This document shows positions 52,573 through 61,645 of a stretch of 64,000 nucleotides of DNA, in pieces. The notes below the pieces were generated by a model. It was given only the letters and a program-made list of their open reading frames with translations. It was not told the DNA's origin and made no database searches. The position numbers and the translations under genes are program-made. The stretch's first letter is position 1, and every line of letters starts with the position of its first letter. Origin of the DNA: Pirellulales bacterium (GTDB taxonomy: Bacteria > Planctomycetota > Planctomycetia > Pirellulales > JALHPA01); NCBI GenBank assembly GCA_033762255.1, contig JANRLT010000022.1, positions 35,659 to 99,658 on the forward strand, written 5' to 3'.

Positions 52573-53268
52573 ATGAGTTTAGATCAAGCCTTTGAAGCGT
52601 TAAAAACCTACACCTGGGGGACGGATCGCGGCCCGCTGAATCCGATTGAGGATGCCGTGGCCACGCTTCAGGACCAAGACCGTGCCAGCCTGGAAAAGCG
52701 CCTGGCCGAGGCCCTGGACAGCGACTGTTCCCTGGCGGCCAAGGATTACATCTGCCGCAAGTTGCTGATCATCGGCACGCCCGCGTCAATCCCCACATTG
52801 GCCGCCATGCTGGATAAAAAAGAACTGTCCCACATGGCCCGCAGCGTGCTAGAGCGCATGCCCGATCCCGAGGCCAGTTCCGCATTACGCACCGCCGCCG
52901 AAAAGCTCGACGGAGTACTGTTGGTGGGGGTGATTGGCAGTTTGGGCGTGCGACAAGACGCCGCCAGCATTCCGCAACTGTCCAAACATTTGTCCCATGC
53001 CGACGCCCAGGTATCGCATGCCGCCGCCCACGCGCTGGGGGACATTCGCAATGCCGAGGCGGTCAAGGCCCTCTCAGCGTCTGCCACCAAAGAGCCGCAA
53101 ACCCAGGCGGCGATACAAGACGCGAAATTGGCCTGTGGAGAGGCGCTGTTGGCCGCTGGCAAAAAGGTTGAGGCCCTGGCCATTTACAAATCGATGGCCA
53201 ATGACAGTGTGCCCAAGCATGTAAAACTGGCCGCGACCCGCGGCATGTTGGCTTGTGCAGGCAAGTAA
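52573..53268 (+). CDS. HEAT-repeat protein
   Basis: 231 residues, no signal peptide. From about residue 35 it consists of helical HEAT/Armadillo-type pairs, for example SIPTLAAMLDKKELSHMARS, GVRQDAASIPQLSKHLSHAD and AQVSHAAAHALGDIRNAEAV. Such repeats form a protein-binding solenoid; no catalytic residues are visible. It follows the Gfo/Idh gene, an arrangement often seen in planctomycetes, and ends with its own terminator. Function is likely scaffolding, by inference. Confidence 0.82.
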   Translation: MSLDQAFEALKTYTWGTDRGPLNPIEDAVATLQDQDRASLEKRLAEALDSDCSLAAKDYICRKLLIIGTPASIPTLAAMLDKKELSHMARSVLERMPDPEASSALRTAAEKLDGVLLVGVIGSLGVRQDAASIPQLSKHLSHADAQVSHAAAHALGDIRNAEAVKALSASATKEPQTQAAIQDAKLACGEALLAAGKKVEALAIYKSMANDSVPKHVKLAATRGMLACAGK

Positions 53269-53310
53269 TTTTCCCCCGATGGGAAATGGTGTTTAGTGCG
53301 ATAGCATATG

Positions 53311-53344
53311 ACCGGGGTGCCCGCGCGCCCCGGTTCCGTTTTTT
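53311..53344 (+). terminator. Rho-independent terminator
   Basis: ACCGGGGTGC (53311-53320) pairs with GCGCCCCGGT (53325-53334) as a 10-bp stem with one G-T pair and a 4-base loop, then TCCGTTTTTT. It is 43 bp after the HEAT-repeat stop codon. Confidence 0.88.
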
Positions 53345-53365
53345 ACCAACCTGGAATTTCTACTT

Positions 53366-54823
53366 ATGAAAGTGTGTTGCGTGACACCAGGGAGCCGCGT
53401 TCGTTGGTTGGCATGGGCCGCATTGTGGGGAATTTTGGCGGGAACCGCGCCTGAGGGGGCTGTCGCACAGTCCGCGGCCGCTGCCCCTCCATCCGCTGCG
53501 GCGGCAAATGACGAACTCATTCAGTTGATTACCGGCTTGATTGCCGAAAGCGATCCCGATTTGCGCGCGGTTGGGTTGGAGCAAATTCGCAAGGAGGCCC
53601 CCGGCGAAGCCGCGACCCGGCAATTTGCCGCCCAATTGCCAAAGCTCTCGCCGGAGAACCAGGCCGCTCTGGTTAGCGCGCTGGCCGACCGGGGAGACAT
53701 GGCCGCCCGAGAGCCATTAATAGCTTTGTTAGAGCAAAAGCCCGCCGAAAATGTGCAGGTCGCCATCCTGGCGGGCTTGGGCCAACTGGGCCTGCCTGGA
53801 GACGCCAGTTTACTGATTGAGCGGCTCGCCAGCGACAAAAAGCCCATCGTTGCCGCCGCGGTCGCAGCGTTGATCCGTTTGCGGGGAGACGATGTTCCCG
53901 CAAACTTGGCTGGTCAACTGGGCCAAACATCCGGTCAAACCGCCGTAAAATTGACAGAGGTCCTCGCCGCGCGGCGGGTGGAGGCCACCATCCCCGCCTT
54001 GCTTCAGGCGGGGCGCGCTCCGGACGCAGCAGTGCGCAAGGCGGCCCTGCTGGCCCTGGCACAGTTTGCCGGTCCCGAACACTTGCCAGAATTATTTACC
54101 GCGGTCCTGGCCGCGCAACCAGGCGCGGAGCGGGACGCCGCCGAGCGGGCCGTGATGACCATCTGCAACCGCGAGCCAAACGCCGAACGCCGGGCGGAGA
54201 TCTTTCTTAATCATTTAAAAATGCTTCCCCCCGGCGATCAGCTCCAATTGTTATCCACGGCGGGACGCGTGGGCGGGGAAAAAATTCTGCGGCGGCTGGA
54301 AGATTCCTTGGCTAGCGAAACCTTGGCGGAACATCAGGCTGGCCTGCGGGGAATTTGTAATTGGCCCGACGCCACCATCGCCCCGCGGCTTTTGGAGCTA
54401 ACCATCAGTCCCCTGCGCCCCGCCGATCGGCCCACGACTTTGGCGGCGCTGGTGCGGGTGGCTGTATTACCCGACAAACGAACCGACGGCGAGCGGTTGG
54501 ACATGCTTAAACAGGCGTGGGAATTATCCAGTACCGAGGCCGAGAAAAACGCCGTGCTGAAGCGCGCGCGGGTGGTCCGGACGATCGACAGTTTGCGCTT
54601 TTTGCGGCCATTTTTGACCGAAGCGCCGTATGCACAAATGGCGGCGGAAAGTATCGTGGAACTGGCCCATCATCGAGGTCTGCGGGAACCAAACGACCCG
54701 GAATTTCACCAGGCGCTGGATCAGGTCATGGCGGTCAGCCGAGATGAAGTGGTGATCGACCGGGCGAAGCGGTACAAAAATGATCAGACCTGGGTCCGGC
54801 CCAAAGCGGCCGCGACTGAATAG
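53366..54823 (+). CDS. Exported HEAT-repeat protein
   Basis: 485 residues. The N-terminus (MKVCCVTPGSRVRWLAWAAL, hydrophobic to about 35, then AVAQSAAAAPP) is a signal peptide. Nearly all of the rest is HEAT-like helical pairs: ALVSALADRGDMAAREPLIA, VQVAILAGLGQLGLPGDASL, VRKAALLALAQFAGPEHLPE and others, about ten units. The C-terminus is charged (DEVVIDRAKRYKNDQTW). No enzymatic motif. It lies just after the terminator, so it should have its own promoter, and precedes a DUF1501 gene by 267 bp. Confidence 0.85.
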   Translation: MKVCCVTPGSRVRWLAWAALWGILAGTAPEGAVAQSAAAAPPSAAAANDELIQLITGLIAESDPDLRAVGLEQIRKEAPGEAATRQFAAQLPKLSPENQAALVSALADRGDMAAREPLIALLEQKPAENVQVAILAGLGQLGLPGDASLLIERLASDKKPIVAAAVAALIRLRGDDVPANLAGQLGQTSGQTAVKLTEVLAARRVEATIPALLQAGRAPDAAVRKAALLALAQFAGPEHLPELFTAVLAAQPGAERDAAERAVMTICNREPNAERRAEIFLNHLKMLPPGDQLQLLSTAGRVGGEKILRRLEDSLASETLAEHQAGLRGICNWPDATIAPRLLELTISPLRPADRPTTLAALVRVAVLPDKRTDGERLDMLKQAWELSSTEAEKNAVLKRARVVRTIDSLRFLRPFLTEAPYAQMAAESIVELAHHRGLREPNDPEFHQALDQVMAVSRDEVVIDRAKRYKNDQTWVRPKAAATE

Positions 54824-54856
54824 AATAATAGGATTTAGCCCGCAACCCAATGTCAA

Positions 54857-54985
54857 GCGGATGAATTGGGCCCTTGGCCCTGAAAATTCTGTTGCACTTT
54901 TACTTAGGGCGACGCTGCGCTTGCCACAATTTAAAAATGCACGGCTGGGATAGGTTGGGCCTTTGGTCCACAAGGATCAAACACG
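54857..54985 (+). repeat. Composite R6-R3 repeat, full copy
   Basis: GCGGATGAATTGGGCCCTTG (54857 on) is followed after 25 bp by R3 (54903-54981, starting TTAGGGCGACGCTGCGCTTG) carrying a 20-bp insert where the tandem copies at 49407 also have one. It fills the gap between the HEAT and DUF1501 genes (54824-55090), which holds no gene. Confidence 0.75.
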
Positions 54986-55090
54986 TTGCAAATTTATAGA
55001 AGTTTTCAACTGTAACATCCCCAACGCAGCGCTCAGCTTTTAATGTTTGATAGCACACAATTCGATTCTGATAATTCATAAGTTGACATC

Positions 55091-56584
55091 ATGGCCAAAT
55101 CCCACCACTGCGGCCGCTTTGTTCCTCACCGCACTTCCCGTCGCGAGTTATTGCAAACCTGCGCGGGGGGCTTTGGCGCGCTGGCGCTTGCAACACTCTG
55201 GGCGGAACAGGGACTGGCAACTGAAACCGCGGGGGATAACGCCTCCCTGGCGAATTTACCCCCCGCCGCCACTGGTAATAGCTCTTCCGCCAGTCCTTGG
55301 ACGGCCAAGCCCCCCCACTATGCCGCGCGGGCTAAAAGCGTCATTTTGCTGTACATGGATGGCGGCCCCTCGGCCATGGACACGTTTAACCCCAAGCCCC
55401 TGTTGACTAAGGAAAACGGCCAGGACTTTAAAATGAAAAAGGAGCCGACCCAGTTTGACAATAATGGTCAAACACTGGGAAGCCCTTGGAAATTCGCCCA
55501 GCATGGGGAGTCTGGACACTGGTTTAGCGATTTATTTCCCCATTTGGCCAAACGGGCTGACGATCTGGCGTTTGTGCACTCGCTCACGTCATCTTTTTCG
55601 GAACATACGTCGGCCAACTACTTTATGCACACCGGGTCGGGGCTACAGGGGCGGCCCAGTGTCGGCGCATGGGTCGGTTATGGACTAGGCAGCGAGACCC
55701 AGAACCTGCCGGGCTTTGTGGTGATTAACGGTGGTTTGATACCACCGGGGGGATTGGACTGTTTTGGCAGCGGATTTTTACCCGCCAGTTACCAGGGGTC
55801 GATTTTTCTTCCCGCGCGGCAGCCGGTGGCCAATATCTCTCCCCGCGAAACACAGGCGATCTTGCAACAAAACAAGCTCGCCTTGGTAAAGCAATTTGAC
55901 CGGCGGCTGGCGGAAAAGAGCGGCGCGAACGATCCCTTGGAATCGGCCATTGCCAATGCCGAACTGGCCTACCACATGCAAGACGCCGTCCCCGCCGCCG
56001 TTAACTGGGAAGAAGAATCGGCGGCCACGGCGGAACTGTACGGGCTGAACGCCCCTTATGAACAGACCAAGACCTTTGCCCGCGAATGCCTCATGGCGCG
56101 GCGGCTGGTCGAGCGGGGCGTGCGGTTTATCGAACTGACCTGCCCCAACACGGGCAACGACCGCTGGGACGCGCATGGCGGGCTAAAGGGAAACCACGAA
56201 AACAACTCCCGCGCCGTGGACCAGCCGATTTATGGCCTGCTGACCGACCTCAAATCCCGCGGCCTGCTCGACAGCACGCTGGTGGTCTGGATGGGAGAAT
56301 TTGGCCGAACCCCCTTCGCCCAGGGAAGCGACGGCCGCGATCATAATCCCTATGGCTTTACCATGTGGCTGGCTGGCGGCGGAATCAAAGGGGGGGTGAG
56401 CTATGGCCAAACCGACGAATATGGTTATAAGGCCATTGAAAACAAGCTGGTCATGCACGACCTGCACGCGACAATGCTGCATCTGCTGGGCCTGGATCAC
56501 ACGCGGTTGACGTTTCGCTTTAGCGGGCGGGATTTTCGCCTGACGGACGTGCATGGCCATGTGGTGAAGGAGTTGTTGGCGTGA
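55091..56584 (+). CDS. DUF1501 protein, Tat-exported
   Basis: 497 residues. Twin-arginine signal TSRRELLQTCAGGFGALALA (about 14-33). DUF1501 motifs include VILLYMDGGPSAMDTFNPKP, FVHSLTSSFSEHTSANYFMH, LVVWMGEFGRTPFAQGSDGR and LLGLDHTRLTFRFSGRDFRL. It belongs to the longer DUF1501 branch, close to the protein at 61646. No DUF1549 gene is directly upstream; one lies 1.8 kb downstream beyond the acyltransferase-like gene. Confidence 0.92.
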   Translation: MAKSHHCGRFVPHRTSRRELLQTCAGGFGALALATLWAEQGLATETAGDNASLANLPPAATGNSSSASPWTAKPPHYAARAKSVILLYMDGGPSAMDTFNPKPLLTKENGQDFKMKKEPTQFDNNGQTLGSPWKFAQHGESGHWFSDLFPHLAKRADDLAFVHSLTSSFSEHTSANYFMHTGSGLQGRPSVGAWVGYGLGSETQNLPGFVVINGGLIPPGGLDCFGSGFLPASYQGSIFLPARQPVANISPRETQAILQQNKLALVKQFDRRLAEKSGANDPLESAIANAELAYHMQDAVPAAVNWEEESAATAELYGLNAPYEQTKTFARECLMARRLVERGVRFIELTCPNTGNDRWDAHGGLKGNHENNSRAVDQPIYGLLTDLKSRGLLDSTLVVWMGEFGRTPFAQGSDGRDHNPYGFTMWLAGGGIKGGVSYGQTDEYGYKAIENKLVMHDLHATMLHLLGLDHTRLTFRFSGRDFRLTDVHGHVVKELLA

Positions 56585-56608
56585 ATGCGGGACGCGGGAG
56601 GTGGGAGG

Positions 56609-56652
56609 TGGGAGGCGAGAGACGAGAGACGAGAGACGAGAGACGAGAGGGT
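56609..56652. repeat. Short tandem repeat (AGACGAG-type) and A/T-rich slippage tract
   Basis: At least four direct units of GAGACGA run between the DUF1501 stop and the next gene, followed at 56708-56748 by repeats of TTAATTCGTAATTC. Unit number is likely variable by slippage. Confidence 0.75.
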
Positions 56653-56753
56653 GGCGGGGGTCGTGGGTAGCAGGATTCGCAGAGCAGGGGGGCGGGTGGT
56701 ATTGAGTATTCTTAATTCGTAATTCTTAATTCGTAATTCTTCATTCCCCCCCC

Positions 56754-58031
56754 ATGCCTCCATCACCCGCTCAACGCCCTTCCCCCGCGCCGCAGCGCGC
56801 AGCTCCCGCTAGCGCACCTGCACCCGCTAGCTCGATTCCACCCGGCACACCCACCGCCGATCTTTCCCGCCTGGCCTCCTTGGACGCTTATCGCGGGTTG
56901 GTCATGTTTCTCATGATGGCCGAGGTCCTGCATCTGTGCGGGGTCGCCCAGGCTTTTCCTGAAAGCGCGTTTTGGAGCTTTTTGTGCTGGCACCAAAGTC
57001 ATGTCGAATGGATCGGCTGTTCCCTGCATGATTTGATCCAGCCATCGTTTTCGTTTTTGGTGGGGGTGGCCTTGCCCTATAGCTTGGCCAGCCGCGCGGC
57101 GCGGGGGGATAGCTTTCGCTCCATGACACTGCACGCTCTCTTGCGCTCGGTCATCCTGATCTTGTTGGGGGTCTGGCTCCGTTCCATAGGCCGCGACCAA
57201 ACGTACTGGACGTTTGAGGATACCCTGTCCCAGATTGGCCTGGGGTACTTTTGGCTCTATCTGCTTGGTTGGCGGGCACCCATTTGGCAGTGGTTGGCGT
57301 TTGTGGCGCTGGTCGTGGGCTATTGGGGGGCCTTTGCCCTGCATCCCGTCCCGACCAATTTTGACTACGCCGCGGTCGGAGTTTCCCCGGAATGGCTCGC
57401 CCAGCATGGGCATACGGGATTTATGGAGCATTGGCAAAAAAACAGCAACTTGGCCTGGGCGTTTGATACCTGGTGGATGAATCTGTTTCCCCGCGAACAA
57501 CCCTTTACCCACAACGGCGGGGGCTACGCCACGCTTAGCTTTATTCCCACGTTGGCGACGATGGTCCTGGGCCTGATCGCCGGCGGCATCTTGCGCCGTG
57601 GGGGCTCGGCCGGTATCAAGGTACTGACACTGGTCATTCTGGGGTTGACGGGACTCTTGGCCGGTTGGCTGTCGCAGGAATTTGGTTATTGCCCCATCGT
57701 CAAGCGCATCTGGACCCCCGCCTGGGTGCTGTTTAGCGGCGGCTGGTGCTTCATTTTACTAGCGGCTTTTTATGCGGTGCTGGACTGGGCTGGCTGGCGG
57801 GCCTGGGCGTTTCCCCTGCGGGTGATCGGACAAAATTCCATCGCCGCGTACTGCATCGCCCATTTGTTTGACCATTTTATTCATCGCGACCTGGATACGC
57901 ATTTAGGGAAAGGCTTTTTCACGTTTGCCGGGGCGGAGTACGAGCAATTGCTCCAGGGGGCGACGGTCTTACTTATTTTTTGGCTGATACTATTTTGGCT
58001 GCACCGGCAAAAGATTTACATTAAAATATGA
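56754..58031 (+). CDS. Multi-membrane acyltransferase-like protein (DUF5009 / HGSNAT-like)
   Basis: 425 residues. The first ~40 residues are Pro/Ala-rich. From [20 protein letters not shown] (about 41) the sequence matches the heparan-alpha-glucosaminide N-acetyltransferase-like/DUF5009 family, with about ten membrane segments and the family motifs [20 protein letters not shown] and [20 protein letters not shown]. Human HGSNAT transfers acetyl groups across a membrane to a sugar; the bacterial substrate is not known. It lies between DUF1501 and DUF1549 genes on the same strand and may help modify exported glycans, which is inference. Confidence 0.86.
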   Translation: MPPSPAQRPSPAPQRAAPASAPAPASSIPPGTPTADLSRLASLDAYRGLVMFLMMAEVLHLCGVAQAFPESAFWSFLCWHQSHVEWIGCSLHDLIQPSFSFLVGVALPYSLASRAARGDSFRSMTLHALLRSVILILLGVWLRSIGRDQTYWTFEDTLSQIGLGYFWLYLLGWRAPIWQWLAFVALVVGYWGAFALHPVPTNFDYAAVGVSPEWLAQHGHTGFMEHWQKNSNLAWAFDTWWMNLFPREQPFTHNGGGYATLSFIPTLATMVLGLIAGGILRRGGSAGIKVLTLVILGLTGLLAGWLSQEFGYCPIVKRIWTPAWVLFSGGWCFILLAAFYAVLDWAGWRAWAFPLRVIGQNSIAAYCIAHLFDHFIHRDLDTHLGKGFFTFAGAEYEQLLQGATVLLIFWLILFWLHRQKIYIKI

Positions 58032-58340
58032 CGTAGGGCGGATCGTGATCCGCCATGTGGTAATGATCCGCCACGCAACGGACTTTGACGGCTGCAATTC
58101 GCAGGGATTAATGGTGAATTACTGTGGCTTAAGCGGATGAATCGGGCCGTTGGCCCTGCTATTGGTATTGCTCATTTAACCTAGGGCGACGCTGCGCTTG
58201 CCCTAGGCTGGGATCGGTCGGGCCTTTGGCCCGCAAAATAATCGCGTGCCTTTAGCCAACAGAGGCTCGGATGACCACGCATGGCCAAATGGCTTGTACA
58301 ATCAACATTCACTAATTTGCTGCCGGAGTAATGATTCCCT
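58032..58340. repeat. Composite R6-R3 repeat, best copy, within gene-free 309 bp
   Basis: R6 core at 58134-58160 (AAGCGGATGAATCGGGCCGT) and R3 at 58179-58235 (ACCTAGGGCGACGCTGCGCT, ending CTTTGGCCCGCAA), 20 bp apart. The 5' part also has an imperfect inverted repeat around GGCGGATCGTGATCCGCC (58036-58053). The last 80 bp are the leader of the next gene, with GGAG 10 bases before ATG 58341. Confidence 0.75.
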
Positions 58341-61300
58341 ATGCGGTGTAATTTTATACCTGGAATAAGTCGCCCGACCTGGATTGACCCGCGCATGCGC
58401 GCTATGCTTGCGCAATTGTGGTCTGGGGCGCGCTTTATTCATCGCTTAGCCGCTCTTCTAGCAATTATTTTCATCTGTCAGATCTGCTCCGCCAAAGAGC
58501 CAGAGACGACCGCCAATAAAAGCGACGAAAAAGAACTTTCCGCCGCCGACCGGGAATTCTTTGAAAAAGAGATACGGCCCTTGCTCCAAAATCGCTGTCT
58601 CGAATGCCACGCCGCCAGCGCCAAACACGAAAATGGCAATCTGCACCTGGATAGCCGCGCTGGCTGGCAAAAGGGGGGCGATAGCGGCGCGGCCATTATC
58701 CCTGGCAAACCGGAAGAAAGCCTCTTAGTCGCGGCGATCGAACATCAACCCGACAGCCCGGAAATGCCCCCCACGGGTAAACTTCCCGCGGCCGAGATTA
58801 AGCTACTGCGCGAATGGGTCCACCGCGGCGCGCCCGATCCCCGGACCGCGGCCCCCACGACCACCACCCCCCCGCGGGTAATTGATTTGGCCGCGGAATC
58901 CCAGCACTGGGCGTATCAGCCACTTAATCAAGTAACTCCGCCAAAGATTGATCCCCAGCGCGCCCCCACCGCCATTGACCGCTTTTGGCTGGACAAGCTG
59001 CAAACCGCAGGAATCTCTCCCGCCCTTCCCGCCGACCGGCGCACGCTCATACGTCGGGCGTATCTGACGGTGATAGGCCTGCCGCCGAGAATGGCAGAGA
59101 TCACGGAGTTTGAGCAGGATACTTCGCCGGACGCGTATGAAAAAGTGATTGATCGGCTGCTCGCCAGCCCGCATTACGGGGAGCGCTGGGGGCGGCACTG
59201 GCTGGATTTGGCCCGCTATGCCGAAAGCCACGGTTACGAGCAAGATTACGACCGGCCCACGGCGTATCCTTATCGCGATTTTGTGATTAAGGCTTTCAAC
59301 CTGGATTTGCCGTACACGGATTTTGTGCGTTGGCAGATTGCCGGCGATGAGCTAGAACCAACCAATCCGCTGGCGCTGCAGGCAACCGGCTTTTTGGGGG
59401 CGGGAACCCACGCCACGCAAATCACCGCCAACCAGGTCGAAAAGGAGCGCTACGACGAACTGGACGACATGGTGGCGACGGTGGGCACCAGCATGCTGGG
59501 CCTGACGATTGGGTGTGCCCGCTGCCATGACCACAAATTTGATCCCATCCCCGTGCGCGATTATTACCAACTGGCCGCGACATTTACCACGACCGTCCGG
59601 TCGGACCAGGACATTGTGCTAAATCCCGCGGAATACGCCGCGCAACTGGCCGAGCATGCCGCCGTATTGGAAAAGTTAAAGAAAGAACAATCGGCTTATG
59701 GCGAAAAACACTTGCAAGGCAAATTTGCCACGTGGTTGGTCGATCCCCAGCGCCCCGCCATATCATCCGCTTGGCAAACCCTCAATCCCCGCGCGGTGAC
59801 CGCGTCGGACGGTGTGCGGTTTGACATTGCCGCGAGCGGAGTTGTTACGGCACACGGCGGCAATCCTAGTTTTGTAAAATACACGGTGGAATTGCCCCTC
59901 CCCGCGGGTAAACTTTCGGCGATTCGCTTGGCGGCCTTGGCCGATGAAAAACTTGTCAACAAAGGCCCCGGCCGGGCGGATAATGGCAACTTTGCCCTGA
60001 CCAATGTCACGGCCCAGTGGCTGCCTGTTCCCACCGCCGTCAGCGCCGGGGCAGCAACTCCCCAACTATTAAAGCTTGCTAACCCTCAAGCCACGTTTAA
60101 CCAGGGGGACAATCTGCATGTCCGCCACACCATCGACGCCGATCCCAAATCCGCCTGGGCCGTCGATCCGCAATTTGGCCGGGACCATTATGCCAGTTTC
60201 ACTGTTCTCGATTCGCCTGAATTTGCCCAGGATGGCGTCTTAAAGGTTGAGCTCGACTTTCAAAACAACGACCGCCACGCGCTGGGCCGTTTTGCCGTGG
60301 CGATCGCCCGTGGGCCGGGGATTCCAGCGCTAGCGGATGTCCCCACGGCGGCGTTGGTGGTTAGTGGCGAGGAAAAACTACGACAAGCCGCATCCACCGG
60401 TCAGCCCGTGGAAAAGTTGCTAACCGCCGAGGAGCGAGCTGCCCTCTGGGATCACTTTTGTTCCCAAGACCCCCAGTGGCAAGAGTTTACGCGGCGGATC
60501 GCTGAGCATGAGCGCAATCTTCCCAAACCCAAAACCGAAAAGTGCATGATCTGTAGCGAAGGGGTCCCGGCGATTCGCTTTCACACGCAGGGAGGGGACT
60601 TTTTGGAAAAAACGCACTTGCTGCGACGGGGAGACCCCAACCAAAAAGTTGAGGAAATCAATGCCGGATTTTTGCGTGTGCTGTGCCGGGCGAATACGCC
60701 CGAGGAATTGGCTGAACTAGAGAAAACCTGGCGCGTCGCGCCTCCCGCCGATTCCAAGCTAAGCTATCGCCGCGCGGCGCTGGCCAACTGGCTGACCGAT
60801 GTCGAGCGGGGAGCGGGACACTTGTTGGCGCGGGTGATTATCAATCGGCTGTGGCAGCATCACTTTGGCCAGGGAATTGTGGCCACGCCCAGCGACTTTG
60901 GCAAACAGGGGAGCCCCCCCAGCCATCCCGAATTGTTGGATTATCTGGCCAGCGAACTCATTGCCGGGGGGTGGCGGCTGAAGCCGATCCAGCGGCAAAT
61001 TTTGCTCAGCCAAGCCTATCGGCAAGCGAACACATATAACGAACCAGCATTTGCCGCCGATCCCGAGAACGCCCTGCTTTGGCGGTGGACGCCGCGCCGG
61101 CTCGAGGCGGAAATCATCCGCGACTCACTGTTGTCCGTGAGTGGCCTGCTTGATAAAACGCAGTTTGGTCCCGGCACGCTTGATCAAAAGATGCGCCGCC
61201 GCAGCATCTACTTTACGCTCAAGCGCAGCCAGTTGATTCCCTTGTTGCAGCTTTTTGACGCGCCCGACACCAACCAGGGTATTGGCAAGCGTCCCGTGAC

Positions 61301-61610
61301 CACCGTCGCGCCCCAGGCGCTCTGGCTGATGAATAGTGAAATTGTTCGCGAATACGCCGCCGCCGTGGCAGAGGGAATTCTTACCGAATCGCCACCAACC
61401 GCCGAGAACGTCGATGAGCGGATTACCGCGGCCTACAGCCGAATTGTGGCGCGCGTGCCTAGTGCTACCGAATTAAATGCCAGCCGCGCTTTTTTTGTTA
61501 AAGTTGCCGGCGGCGGGGACCAAATCGCAACCGACACAAATTATAAGAAAATTACAACCGACTTTTGTCAGGTACTGCTCAGCCTGAACGAATTTGTGAC
61601 GATTGAGTAA
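58341..61610 (+). CDS. PSCyt1/DUF1549/DUF1553 planctomycete cytochrome-type protein
   Basis: 1089 residues; the ATG at 58341 has GGAG upstream, while an in-frame ATG at 58395 also gives a signal peptide (FIHRLAALLAIIFICQICSA, about 32-51). A cytochrome c-like domain has a canonical CXXCH (RCLECHAASAKH, about 85). DUF1549 (about 215-430) carries a second CXXCH (IGCARCHDHKFDPIPVRDYY). A middle beta-sandwich-like region (about 470-700) resembles a carbohydrate-binding fold. DUF1553 (about 800-1080; VIINRLWQHHFGQGIVATPS, QRQILLSQAYRQANTY) ends the protein. It is longer than the paralogue at 6140 and lacks its BIG2 domain. DUF1501 follows 35 bp downstream. Confidence 0.93.
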   Translation: MRCNFIPGISRPTWIDPRMRAMLAQLWSGARFIHRLAALLAIIFICQICSAKEPETTANKSDEKELSAADREFFEKEIRPLLQNRCLECHAASAKHENGNLHLDSRAGWQKGGDSGAAIIPGKPEESLLVAAIEHQPDSPEMPPTGKLPAAEIKLLREWVHRGAPDPRTAAPTTTTPPRVIDLAAESQHWAYQPLNQVTPPKIDPQRAPTAIDRFWLDKLQTAGISPALPADRRTLIRRAYLTVIGLPPRMAEITEFEQDTSPDAYEKVIDRLLASPHYGERWGRHWLDLARYAESHGYEQDYDRPTAYPYRDFVIKAFNLDLPYTDFVRWQIAGDELEPTNPLALQATGFLGAGTHATQITANQVEKERYDELDDMVATVGTSMLGLTIGCARCHDHKFDPIPVRDYYQLAATFTTTVRSDQDIVLNPAEYAAQLAEHAAVLEKLKKEQSAYGEKHLQGKFATWLVDPQRPAISSAWQTLNPRAVTASDGVRFDIAASGVVTAHGGNPSFVKYTVELPLPAGKLSAIRLAALADEKLVNKGPGRADNGNFALTNVTAQWLPVPTAVSAGAATPQLLKLANPQATFNQGDNLHVRHTIDADPKSAWAVDPQFGRDHYASFTVLDSPEFAQDGVLKVELDFQNNDRHALGRFAVAIARGPGIPALADVPTAALVVSGEEKLRQAASTGQPVEKLLTAEERAALWDHFCSQDPQWQEFTRRIAEHERNLPKPKTEKCMICSEGVPAIRFHTQGGDFLEKTHLLRRGDPNQKVEEINAGFLRVLCRANTPEELAELEKTWRVAPPADSKLSYRRAALANWLTDVERGAGHLLARVIINRLWQHHFGQGIVATPSDFGKQGSPPSHPELLDYLASELIAGGWRLKPIQRQILLSQAYRQANTYNEPAFAADPENALLWRWTPRRLEAEIIRDSLLSVSGLLDKTQFGPGTLDQKMRRRSIYFTLKRSQLIPLLQLFDAPDTNQGIGKRPVTTVAPQALWLMNSEIVREYAAAVAEGILTESPPTAENVDERITAAYSRIVARVPSATELNASRAFFVKVAGGGDQIATDTNYKKITTDFCQVLLSLNEFVTIE

Positions 61611-61645
61611 TTTCCATAGTTATCACTTTCCTAAAACGTGCATCC

